Below, piece after piece: positions 34,750-44,957 of a DNA stretch of 64,000 nt (its first letter is position 1; the number at the start of each line of letters is the position of its first letter). The notes under the pieces were generated by a model. It was not told where the DNA came from. It searched no databases and saw only the letters and a program-made list of their open reading frames with translations. This DNA comes from Spirometra erinaceieuropaei. Its lineage: Eukaryota; Platyhelminthes; Cestoda; Diphyllobothriidea; Diphyllobothriidae. Position numbers and translations under genes: made by a program. The DNA is taken from NCBI GenBank assembly GCA_902702965.1, contig CACRXP010000143.1:631263-695262 (forward strand), given 5' to 3'.

Positions 34750-34980
34750 AATGGGGAAAATATATACTACTTAAGTAGCCATTTTCCACAGAATTTAGTT
34801 TCCATGAGCGGCCGAAAAGAAGCTTGCTCACAAGCCGGCATCCGCTGTGATTAAATTATCTCGCGATTATGCTGCGCAAAAATACGTCTTACAATCCTAT
34901 TTTAGTGGTCTTTTCTAATCGTAGACATATTTCAGAATTTCGGTTGACTTTTCACGAGATAGCGCATCCCCTGTAAGATA
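34750..34980 (-). mobile_element. FB1-type foldback, one half only
   Basis: Contains ACTACTTAAGTAGCC and 'CAAGCCGGCATCC', and ends 'TTTTCACGAGATAGCGCATC', as in FB right arms. The other half is absent. Confidence 0.5.
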
Positions 34981-35183
34981 TCGTGTCAGATATACGTATC
35001 TACGGCAAGATGTATGGGGCAGAAAGACTTCGTAGCAATTAATTAAGGGGATGAACAACGTCATCCATAATTCAAGCAGAAAACTGCCTGACTGTTGTGA
35101 AGTGTCATCGTACTGTAATGTCAGCCAAAAGGACATAAGAAACACCTGCAGCACAAGCGAATATTAGGAAGGCGCGTTTTTAA

Positions 35184-35209
35184 GTATATATATATATATA
35201 TATATATAT
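35184..35209. repeat. (TA)n microsatellite
   Basis: About 26 bp of TA repeat. Confidence 0.95.
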
Positions 35210-35828
35210 CTTTAATCGTAGTAGGGAGAATGACAGGAGAACAGCAAAGGCTAAAAGACAGAATGCAGGCACCCACAAATCGCCAGATTAAAGGCAAAAG
35301 TGTGTGAAAGAAATGTAGGCGGTCAATTTTTGCAAAATGTGGACAGATCAGCACCCAGCCGCTGGAAGGAACATCAGAGGATTCTGTAATGCGAGAGGGT
35401 CGCAAGAGAAGCTCACACAGGACTGCCTTCTGATCCTGTTAATCATTCCGATGGCAGAATAAATGTGCAGGCCTGAAGTGAATATATCTAAAACTACCGT
35501 ATGCTCGCAAACTCGGTTTTTAAAATATAAGCCTGTTTTTCAAGGATTAAAAAAGAAATGATCCAAGCCATCCTTCACAAACTGGAGGCGATTCTTGTTT
35601 CCGCTGGGGTGGGCAATAAGCACGTCCTCAGCATATTTATCCCAGAGGATATCATTGGGTAGTCTAAGGCACCATTAAGAAATGAAGGGAGGTTGGAAGA
35701 TCCAATGGAACGTTACAGTACTTTACGGTCATTAAGACTAAGAGAAGATCCCAAATTGCCCAGAAATTTTTGATCAAACATTTACTTACCGTGTAGTTTT
35801 ATTGTTGAAAATGTTTGTTCGAACATAC

Positions 35829-36015
35829 AACAGGTGTGCTAACTCATGACGTGTCGGCCGAAATTCTGAAATTTGTTTTCAGTCCGAAATGATTACTCAA
35901 GTGGGGCTGTAATAGTAATCAATATGCAGTATATGCCCACAATGTTTCAGTTGCTTCAGATGCCAGCTTGTGAACGAACTTTTTTCGGCCGCCAGCAAAA
36001 CCTGCATTCCACAAG
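35829..36015 (+). mobile_element. FB-type foldback, left-arm fragment
   Basis: Begins CAGGTGTGCTAACTCATGA and follows the left-arm order ('GAAATTCTGAAATTTG', 'CAAGTGGGGCTGTAATAG', 'GATGCCAGCTTGTGAACG'). It stops after about 190 bp. Confidence 0.5.
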
Positions 36016-39000
36016 AAAAGGGCGTTAACCAGCGGGGCTGCGAGAAAACAGTAAAGAATTTTCTAAAAGTGTAGACATTATAGTTAAATATGCTTGTTTG
36101 TTTTGATGATTGCTAAATCTCAGCCTAAACACCGCGCAATTCAAACATTTACTTTCGTTAATCAGAAAAAACAGTTCCACGAAAAATAAGTATGATGACC
36201 CCGTCAATGTCATTGAAACTGAACTGACCAAGAATGTGTCAAATGAGGCGTAAGCCGGGGCTAAAAGTTGTAGGAAGTGGGTACCGATTGACTCCCTAAC
36301 CATGAACACTAACAATTAACCACACAATCCGAACCCAGACCCTAAAACTTAGTCCTCAGTCTAAAACCCTGGGCAAAAAACCGAATCCTAACGTAACTGT
36401 AGATCATAATCACAGTGGTCCGTAAATCCCGCGAACTGGAAGTAAACGCAAGTAGTACTACGCCTGCTGAAATCAGTAGTAGCATGAAAGTGACAATCTT
36501 TGACCGGTCAGGACAGATTTACAGCCCCACCAAGGACTAACATCATTATTTGCCCTGAAAGTTAGAGCCAAAATTTAGGCCAAGGCAAACTGTAATACAG
36601 GATTCCATATCTCCGTGTCTGACAGTTTAAATCTTCGGCCCACTTCAGCCAATCAGATCTTTCAGGACGTGCGGCTTTCGGCGAGTTCCAAAGAAGCAAA
36701 CCATTTAGATCAACTTGACATAAAGGGTACACAGGTCCGACAACTTGTGCTTCCGACAACCAACATTACAGGATGTAACGAGTACTCTAAGCAGCACTAT
36801 GATTCACCAACCCGCGACTGTGACCAATAACATTTCATGTGGATACATATCTTACGTTTTGACTCCAATAATTAAGGTTGTTCGACCAGTTCCCTAACTA
36901 ATTCCTCATCCGCGGTGCTCCGTAAATCTTCGGTATGCATTACTGGATTTCATGGTTGGCATTGCATGTTTCTGCGTTATTTTCCTCCTTTTCCTTGCCG
37001 TCTTAATATTTTTCTTCAGTAAATGACATTTTAATGATTTGGAAAATTTTTTCGTGAATCATCATTTAAAACTGTTTGTGTATTTCTAGAGTTTGAACAA
37101 TCAGTTTAAGTGGATTGTATGCAGGAAAGATGTTTTAGAATTAGGGCAAGCGAATAAACTAAGAAGAAAAATCTAGGTACAAGTTGTCTCAAATTTTTAT
37201 TTCCGGTCCCAGTAATTAAATATGTATCTCTTTCAAGGATGAAAAATTATAATAGAGGGCTATTTATATCTAGATCCCCAAGTGGATGACAGAAATAGTC
37301 AATCGCGTCTTACTATACAGATTCGGAACCACAGACAATTCACTTTTTCACCCAACAACGAACAGTTTGGGGTTCGAAGGTCTGGTCTTCGCAAACGGCC
37401 ATTATCACCGCTTGTTCCACGCAGCGCCTGCAGCACCACCAAATTGCTTGGGAATAAGTTTACACAGAGACCGTCTTAGCTGCATCTCCACACTCTCTCC
37501 TTCCCCACACACCCGATTACAAGGGCTTATCAGTTTCAAGCGATCTGGGGTTGGCGCCAGTACAATAGCTGAAAAGATTGAACAGTCCGCATACGCGTGC
37601 CACGCACACGACATGGAGCCCATCAATTGGCTACCTTCCGAACCACGACACTTAACGTGTTAGACTTGTCGAAGTGATAAATTCGCTGGCACGTAATGGG
37701 AGTGAAAACCCTTGCGTCGCTCTCACATTCCCACCCGTCGCCCATGTACTGTACAACTGTTCATGTCTATCAACAGACGAGCGATGGGATCGAGCACAGT
37801 GACTGACGCGGTCTTCAGGCCTGTGTTCATGGAGTGCCCTACGCTCACGTACAACAATAGTTATGGACTCGCGCAAACTCAGCACAGCCCGGTTAACGAC
37901 TGTCGCGAGTCAATCTGACCCCTCTTTTTCTTCAGCGCACCTGCGGCACAGACGGCTGCGAGGCACAATTAGCGATCGAATAACGTACTGAATAGAGGTC
38001 TTATGCAATGAAGCTCTCGCTATCCGGTAATAGCCCAAACCCAGACGTCGTTATGCAGTGGGTTATTGATATTTTTAGTCTACCACTCTGTCCAACTGAG
38101 TCACCCTGACATGCCTCTGTCCGCTGAAATTCGGTAATGGGCACATTCTTTCGAACCACTGCTTTATAAACCAGTAGAAACTACTAAGGCGTCGATTGCT
38201 ATCGGTAACACTTATCGGTGATTGATATTGTCAGCTAGATGAATCTTGGATCCAGAGCTCCAGGGAACGAAGGCGTTGCTTTCTGTAACCAGAGAAGCAC
38301 GGTGAGACCTAGTGTCCATACCCACGGCCTCCGTTTACAAAAGGCCATTTGGGTACGTTGACGTGATAGCGAGTAAATGCCTAATTAATCAGTGGGCTCA
38401 AATTCAAACTGCACGAATTCAGCACCTCAAGACAGGTAATCATCGGTTGGCGGCCAATATAAACTTTGCACCCGACACATTAATTAATACGTGAGTGGTT
38501 GGCTATGCGATCAGGATAGACTGATAAACGCCAGTCTCATGTGACTCGAGATAATACGTTCCCAACAGTTTTCCAATCTGTTATTGCCCTGCGACTATCC
38601 CACTCAAAAAACTCCCGCCTTTACAACGGCGCAAAACAGAAGGAAACGCTACATTTTCACTTGAATGAATTTGACATAAGCGTGCAGAAAGACTTCCGGC
38701 GGTAAACCATTATCCAGAAAGATGTAACTTATTTTTGTTTTTTTATTGAAATCTTTCTTAGAACTATGTAACCTAACAACCACTTCTGGTTGTCTTCCGA
38801 GTGAGCTGTTGGTTGAGTGGGTGACGAGGTGACCGCTGCTGGCCCCACAAAATTCCTTAACCCTTGATAGCTTTTACTAAGCTTTTGGTGGATGGCATGG
38901 CAGAAGTCCTGCATCGGACATGAAGCATGTCATGGTTCACGAAGCAGTTGTCACTAAGATTCTTTTAACGTAGCGGGTGTTTTGGTGGGTTAATTCCATT

Positions 39001-39325
39001 TTAGACTTCGTCACACCTGCTTAAAATCATTAGTAGTCCTTATGAAATTCCCGCCGGAATGTATTTTTCTCCTTTGATCTAACAAGCTTGATTATTTAGA
39101 TCGAGTAGGGCTTTGGCTTGAGGAATGAGTTCTCGTCAGCAGCAATGGTAGACGACGATAATTTTGCCTTAAGCCAGACTTTAATCAGTAGTTATTTCAA
39201 AGTAAATACCCCTTTCAGCTCCACAGAGCTGGCATTGGCCTTAACTGTTTTTTAAGAAACAGCACAAAAACACTGAAAGCTAAAACCTTTGTGCCCGCCG
39301 CAATCAAAGGTGTGAACAGACCGTT
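36016..39325. other. Unassigned stretch
   Basis: No recognised gene. 36318-36400 has loosely CCCTAA-like strings with no regular array. 37280-37920 is GC-richer, with overlapping open frames on both strands that have no known motif. Confidence 0.4.
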
Positions 39326-39329
39326 CATG

Positions 39330-39880
39330 GTAGAATGGCGCTCACTGATCGCACTAATGAACTCACTCGTCTCGTTGTACCTTAGGGAGAGCGCCGTCAG
39401 CTGCCGCACAGCGACGCGAAATATAGGCATAGTAACAATGCCGACAAAGAAAAGGGAAGTGGGAATGACTACTTCGGGCTTATTAGCCATCGTCAGCCAG
39501 CCATACCCAACCGCCAGGTGCCGAGCAGTCACCCTTGTCTTTGTTGGTGGCGCTTTTTTGCCTATCTTATGCGTCGCAGTGTGATTCTTGACGGGCCTCG
39601 AGAGAGAGCCCCAAGACACAGCGGAACGAGTGAGTTCCGTAAAAATTACCTGTGAGCGTCCTTCTAACATTGTTTTTACCCGATCGCAACCGACAGGGCG
39701 ACATGGCCGTGGCTCAGTGGCTAGAGACATTAGACTTCTAGTCAACAGCTCGTTAAATCGAGCCCCAGGTGTCCCACACTTCAGGTTTTGGTATGACTGA
39801 CTGACGACTGTTAATAAGCCATAAATGGCCATACCAGCCACCCTTGTCTTTCTCGGTAATGCTATTCTGTTACGCAGATT
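39330..39880. mobile_element. Cluster of three SINE pieces
   Basis: 39330-39525 is a minus-strand SINE body with the head module. 39527-39665 is a plus-strand 3' end (CCCTTGTCTTTGTTGG) followed by an inverted head module with the AACGAGTGAGTTCCG hairpin. 39685-39875 is a plus-strand SINE with a tRNA-like part (GGCTCAGTGGCTAGAG box A, AAATCGAGCCCC box B) and the usual 3' end. A long minus-strand open frame (208 codons, 39215-39841) is read-through of these repeats and is not a gene. Confidence 0.65.
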
Positions 39881-39981
39881 TAGTGTTACATCAAGCGCTC
39901 ATTGGCGCAAGCGACGAATAATTATCGCATTTCAAGTGCATTGCTAGATTTTAACTGTTGTCGGCACACTTGCTCTCCATC

Positions 39982-40026
39982 TGCGTCTGACGACGACCTG
40001 GGGAACCGGCGTCGAAAATTTACGCA
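39982..40026 (+). ncRNA. Hammerhead-ribozyme-like motif, family B, best copy
   Basis: Stem I is a perfect 5-bp TGCGT/ACGCA. CTGACGA lies at 39987-39993, then one C, stem II (GAC/GTC and inner pairs), GAA at 40014-40016, AATT and T. The duplicate at 41881-41925 keeps the same pairing. Confidence 0.6.
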
Positions 40027-40134
40027 ATAAAATTTCGTTTCCCAAAGAACACATTTGACTTCAACTTATATTTCTTGGGATGCCTACCTTACAATACATA
40101 TATATGGATATTATCGAAACTGCTGACGCCGAGT

Positions 40135-40760
40135 TTTAAGATGAGAGAATAAGGCGAGGCAATCTCTACGGAAGAAGACTTAATCAGGTTACGTCTCTCG
40201 CCGCTGCTCCAGAGCATCATCAGAGGTGGACAAAGAAAGAAATAAATAGTTTAAATAGACCATTCACACATATGCCTGATAGGTCCATCCCGCTATTTTT
40301 TTATCGCTTCTCCTCTTGCGCGCAGGTGAAGCCTGCAGGTCTCATATGGCCTTGGCAAGTCAATGCTGCAGTTGACCGAGTTAGCGTCTGGTTGCCCGAC
40401 TTTGCTTACCTTTCTCGCCATTCTGCTCTCGACTCGAAGGAACATTTGGGCATCGTCAAAGTCGAACTGTGATTCTTCTCTAGACTGTGCATGGCGATAT
40501 GCGACCGTACAGCCTTTGCTTTACGGATAAAGCGTGCTCATGTTTGCCCGTTCTCAGCCGATAGTCGGTCATGCAACGGTAGGAAACCAGACAGTCTCGG
40601 CATTTCACGCGGTAAATTACGCCTGACATGTTCGCAGGTGGTGGCTTATCCTTGAGCTGCATGGGTAAGCGGCGGATGGGGACCTACGGCCGATGCCAAA
40701 TTCCCACGATTAGTGGTCTTAGCAATGTCCCAGTTGCTTTGGAGGCGTTTCTCAGGTAGG
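40135..40760 (-). pseudogene. PLE GIY-YIG endonuclease remnant, family E, unit 1
   Basis: The minus strand from about 40650 reads NMSGVIYRVKCRDC (intact GIY strand), then LVSYRCMTDYRLRTGKHEH. The Tyr-x-Gly of the YIG motif is lost (Tyr-Arg-Cys). The helix with the Arg is partly kept, and the final His stands after Glu as in active relatives. The C-terminal tail follows in another frame (40480-40300). A degenerate hammerhead region is at about 40185-40225 (CTGATGA present, GAGA instead of GAAA). RT is absent. The same remnant is repeated at 42040-42655. Confidence 0.6.
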
Positions 40761-40824
40761 AAAAAGCATGGAAGATGTCACGTTTTTCCTTTTTCTCATC
40801 GCTGGTCTTTGTATATCTTTAGTA

Positions 40825-41803
40825 CAGTGAGTGACGGATCTCAGGCATTTTTGGCTTAAATTTTGAAATGTGTTTTTGATTAGGAAGAATTACGAAAGCA
40901 CGGTTGCAAAACTGATTTTCTAGGGGCATAACCCTATAATACTTCAGAGTCGCAGAACGTTAGCTTTTGAATGCACTGCTTTTAAATTTCCCGTCAAAAC
41001 CGCATTTGGTAGTAAATGACCACTTATTTAGCAAACGATTTTATAATGATTTTTGATGGTCTTGCAAATGCAAATATATTTTATAGAAACCACAAACATT
41101 AATATTTTTATTTTAGTAGTTTGGTATAGACTCACGTGGTCTTTATATTTTACGGTCAAAGAATGGTATAATTCGGTTTTGAAAAAGTTTCTAATTATAA
41201 GATTTTTCAAAACCGTGCAATGCACATTCATACAGCATCGTACCGGTTCGTTTATCACAGCTCCTCATGGTAGATGCAACATGATCCGCATATATTGCGC
41301 AATTTTATGAACCCTTTATATTATCTTTTTAATGGCATAGAAAAATATGTGGTTTTCTTTACGAGACACACATGCACATTGTAGAATGGAATCACTAAGC
41401 GCTAATGCAACGACCGGTCAGGCTCCAAATTATTCGAAAAACCTTGTAAAACTTATATACTAATTTTTAAGTAAAGAATATAAAAACGATGTGACTCTCT
41501 ATCAGATGACTAAATGAAAGCATATTTGTGTTCAAGACTTCCATAAATTATATTTGAATTTTCCAGGCCATTGAAAACTACTGTGAAAATGAATGCTACT
41601 TAAGTAGTCATTTTTTACCAAGTACGGTTTATACAGAGAATTGAAATGTAGACCATTCAAAAGATGCTATCTTGCCGAGTCCGAAATATATTAGGACTGT
41701 GTCCCATGTTAATAAATCTTTCAACCCTACCTAAGTAAACCTTCCTGATTGAAAACATATTTCAGAATTTCAGCCAACATTTCATGAGATCGGTCACTCA
41801 TTG
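40825..41803. mobile_element. FB2 foldback element, unit 1
   Basis: Starts CAGTGAGTGACGGATCTCA after TA (40823-40824) and ends GAGATCGGTCACTCATTG. Long inverted arms (for example 'GTGCAATGCACATTC' region centre, ACTTAAGTAGTCATT on the right). No coding capacity. It is related to FB1 in layout and in inner strings but has different outer bases. Confidence 0.65.
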
Positions 41804-41880
41804 GCGCAAGCGACGAACAATTATCGCATTTCAAGTGCATTGCTAGATTTTAACTGTTGTCGGCACACGTGCACTCCATC

Positions 41881-41925
41881 TGCGTCTGACGACGACCTGG
41901 GGAACAGGCGTCGAAAATTTACGCA
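41881..41925 (+). ncRNA. Hammerhead-ribozyme-like motif, family B, unit 2
   Basis: TGCGT/ACGCA stem I, CTGACGA at 41886-41892, stem II with CCTG/CAGG, GAA, AATT, T. Confidence 0.6.
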
Positions 41926-42039
41926 ATAAAATTCCGTTTCCCAAAGAACACTTTTGACTTCAACTTATATTTTTTGGGATGCCTACCTTACAATACATAT
42001 ATATATTAATATTATCGAAACTGCTGACGCCAAGTTTAA

Positions 42040-42655
42040 AGAGGAGAGAATAAGGCAAGGCAGTCTCTACGGAAGAAGACTGAATCAGGTGACGTCTCGC
42101 ATCATCGGAGGTGGACAAAATAAGATATAAATAGTTAAACTAGATCAGTCACACATATGTCGGATAAGTCCATCCCGCTATTTTTTTATCGCTTCTCCTC
42201 TTGCGCGCAGGGGATGCCTGCCGGTCTCAAATGGCTTTGGTAGGTCAAGACTGCGGTTGACCGAGTTGGCGTCTGGTTGCCTGACTTTGCTTACCTCTCT
42301 CGCCATTCTGCTATTGACTCGGACGAACACTTGGGCATCATCAAAGTCTAACCTGTGATTCTTCTCTTGACTCTGCATGGTAATATGCGATTGTACAACC
42401 TTTACTTTACGGCTAAAGCGTGCTCATGTATGCCCGTTCTCAGCCGTTTGTCGGTCATTCAACGGTAGGAAACCAGACAGTCTCGGCATTTCACACGGTA
42501 AATGACGCCTGACATGTCCGCAAGTGGTAGCCTATCCTTGGGCAGCATGGGTAAGCGGCGGATGGTGGCCTAAGGTCGGTGCCAAACTCCCAAGTTTAGC
42601 GGTCTTATCAATGGCTCAGTGGCTTCGGAGGCGTTCCTTAGGCAGGACAAAACAT
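42040..42655 (-). pseudogene. PLE GIY-YIG endonuclease remnant, family E, unit 2
   Basis: Duplicate of 40135-40760. Here the tail is in an open frame (42378-42178), reading NHRLDFDDAQVFVRVNSRMA and DANSVNRSLDLPKPFET, typical of the region after the GIY-YIG core. The core itself is more damaged than in unit 1. Confidence 0.6.
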
Positions 42656-42710
42656 GGAAGATTTCACGTTTTTCCTTCTTCTCACCACAGGTCTTCGTAT
42701 GTATTTAGTG

Positions 42711-43700
42711 CAGTGAGTGATAGATCTCATGAATTGTTGGTTTAAATTCTGAAATGCGTTTTCGATTAGGAAGGATGACTTAAGCGCGGTTGCAAAACTG
42801 ATTTTCTTGCAGCATAACTCTATAATGCTTCGGACTCGGCAGGACGTCAACTTCTGAATGCACTGCTTTTAAATCTCCCGTCGAAACCGTATTCGCTACC
42901 AAATGACCACATATTTAACATGCATTTTTCACAATGATTTTCGATGTTTTTGCAAATTCAAATATATTTTATAGAATCCACAAACAAAAATGTTTTCTTT
43001 CCGTCGTTTGATAGAGACTCACGTCGTCTTAATATTTTATGCTCGAAGAAGGGGTATAATTAGGTTTTGAAAAAGTTTCTAATTACGAGATTTTTCAAAA
43101 CCGTGCAATGTCCATTCATATGGCATCATGCTTTCCGTTTACCACTGCTTCTCATGAGAGGTACAAAATGGTCTGCATTTATTGCGAAATTTTATGAACC
43201 CTATATGGTATCTTTTTAAAGGCTTGAAGGAGTAAGTGGTTTTCTTTACGGGGAACACATGCACTTTGTGGACTGAAATCACAAAGCGCTAATGCAACGG
43301 CTGGTCAGACTCCAAATTATTCGTGAATTAGAAAACTTCTTGAAACCCGATTATACTGTTTTTCAAGTAAGGAATATTAAGACGATGTAATCCTCTGTCA
43401 GGCGACTAAAAGAAAACATATTTGTGTTCGGGATTTCTATAAAATATATTCGAATTTTCATGATTATCGAAAATTACTGCAACAACTGCATGCTACTTAA
43501 GTAGTAACTTTTTACCAAGTGCGGTTTACACAGATGATTAAGATGGAGACCATTCAAAAGCCGACATCCTTCGGAGTCCGAAGTATGTTAGGACCATGTC
43601 CCATGATAATGAATCTTTTAGCCCCACCTAAGTAAATCTTCTTAATCGCAAACACATATCAGAATTCCAGCCAACACTTCATGAAATCGGTCACTCACTG
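42711..43700. mobile_element. FB2 foldback element, unit 2
   Basis: Begins CAGTGAGTGATAGATCTCA and ends ATCGGTCACTCACTG followed by TA. Full length, about 990 bp, without genes. Confidence 0.65.
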
Positions 43701-43744
43701 TATAAGTCTTTGTTTACGAAACTGCGCGGATATCCATTACCAGT

Positions 43745-43860
43745 CGAGTTTCGGGTGTTCTACACTTCGTGGTTGGAGAGGACTGGCTAACGACTGCTAA
43801 TAATCCAGAAATGACCATTCCATTGTCTTTGTCTATAATGCTATTCTACAGATGGTGAAA
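43745..43860 (+). mobile_element. SINE 3' body fragment
   Basis: 'GGCTAACGACTGCTAATAAT' followed by 'CCAGAAATGACCATTCC' and 'TTGTCTTTGTC' matches the SINE 3' half. No tRNA-like part remains. Confidence 0.55.
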
Positions 43861-44816
43861 CTTTGCGTTTTTATGTCTTTAACAGCGGTAAGAAGTAAAG
43901 TCATTGACATATCTAACTACCTGTATAAACTGAAAGCTCTGGACGAAATGATTGATTTCATCGATTTTTTATTAATGACAAACAAAATAACTGTTAATAT
44001 TTGCCTTTTCTTCCTGAGAGCAGAGAACTGGATAAATAAGCAAAGGGAATCCTCACGCCGAAATCAAAACTGGGCTACAGATAACAGCATACAATATCAT
44101 CAAATAAAAAAACTTCCAAGGGTGGTAAAGATAAACAGAATTTTTCAGACAAAGTTTCGTCTTTTAAACATAAAGAAAAACTGGCGATTTTTCAGCGGAT
44201 AAACCAACAATGAATTGAAAATTTGGCCTTTCAATGAAACATGTTAAGCAATGAATGACACATCCACCACAGTTTTATTCTAAGGATGGGTAGCTCGGGG
44301 AATTCGCTAACCGTCTAACTAATTTAACCTTCACTCTGCGTATCAAATGAACTTCGGCCTACCGTGTTAGAGATAGCTCAGCCATGTGGGGTTAATTAGG
44401 CAGACTCACGAAGTCCGATAACGGAGAGGAAAACGAGTTTTCCTTCGTTGGTCGGCTTTTAAATTAGTCAACGAAACAGGACGAGGAAGGTAGGAGGCAC
44501 AGGTTCTTTGCTTCAAGCGCGGTATTATGTGATTTTTTGTAATCTTAGCAAAGGCTTCCTAGGAAAACCTGTAAAAATATCTATCTAAATTCGTTACTTT
44601 ATACATTGTGAATGCGAACAATTGGACAAATCCAATGACATCGCTAACAGCTTGGGGTGACAAATCTAGAAAACGCAAATAAACCATGACCTAGGGGAAA
44701 ACTGCGCGCGATAAACACAGATCGGGCGTTTACTTGTCGTTCAAGAAAGCCCATTGCCACAACTGCATCCGTTCACTTGCCCATTCAAAACTCACAAAAC
44801 TGTAGAATAGTATTAC
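43861..44816. other. Unassigned stretch
   Basis: A 116-codon open frame at 43852-44202 is rich in Ile, Lys and Asn, has no recognised motif, and overlaps the SINE end, so it is likely chance in AT-rich DNA. Nothing else is seen. Confidence 0.4.
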
Positions 44817-44957
44817 CGACAAAGACAAGGGTAATACTATTCTGCCTATATATCATGCGCCGCTGTGCGGCTGCTGGTTGGGCTCGAGAGAGAGTCCATA
44901 AGGCACAACGGAACGAGTGAGTTCCGTACGAACGATCGGTGAGCGCCCCCTAACATC
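44817..44957 (+). mobile_element. SINE end joined to an inverted head module
   Basis: A short SINE 3' end ('GACAAGGGTAATACTATTC') leads into the head module in inverse order: GCCGCTGTGCGGC hairpin, GGGCTCGAGAGAGAGTCC, ACGGAAC...GTTCCGT hairpin, GATCGGTGAGCGCC. It is nearly identical to the complement of 3665-3790. Confidence 0.6.

Larger units (their letters stand above)
39898..41797. repeat. Tandem duplication, unit 1 (1.9 kb)
   Basis: The unit starts CTCATTGGCGCAAGCG and repeats from about 41798 with a 1899-base offset. Many scattered substitutions and small indels separate the units, so the duplication is not recent. Contents in order: family B PLE 3' end, minus-strand PLE endonuclease remnant (family E here), and FB2 foldback element. 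Confidence 0.85.
41798..43700. repeat. Tandem duplication, unit 2 (1.9 kb)
   Basis: Copy of 39898-41797. It differs by a deletion of about 16 bases in the family E hammerhead region (near 42100) and by point changes. It ends with the undamaged FB2 terminus CACTCACTG and TA. Confidence 0.85.

Noticed and set aside
36318..36400. CCCTAA-like telomeric repeat
   Set aside because: The strings are irregular (CCCTAAAAC, TCCTAACG) and no array is present.
39215..39841. 208-codon minus-strand open frame
   Set aside because: It reads through three SINE pieces in mixed orientation, so no protein is implied.
43852..44202. 116-codon plus-strand open frame
   Set aside because: AT-rich composition, no motif, overlaps a SINE end. 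Chance is the simplest explanation.
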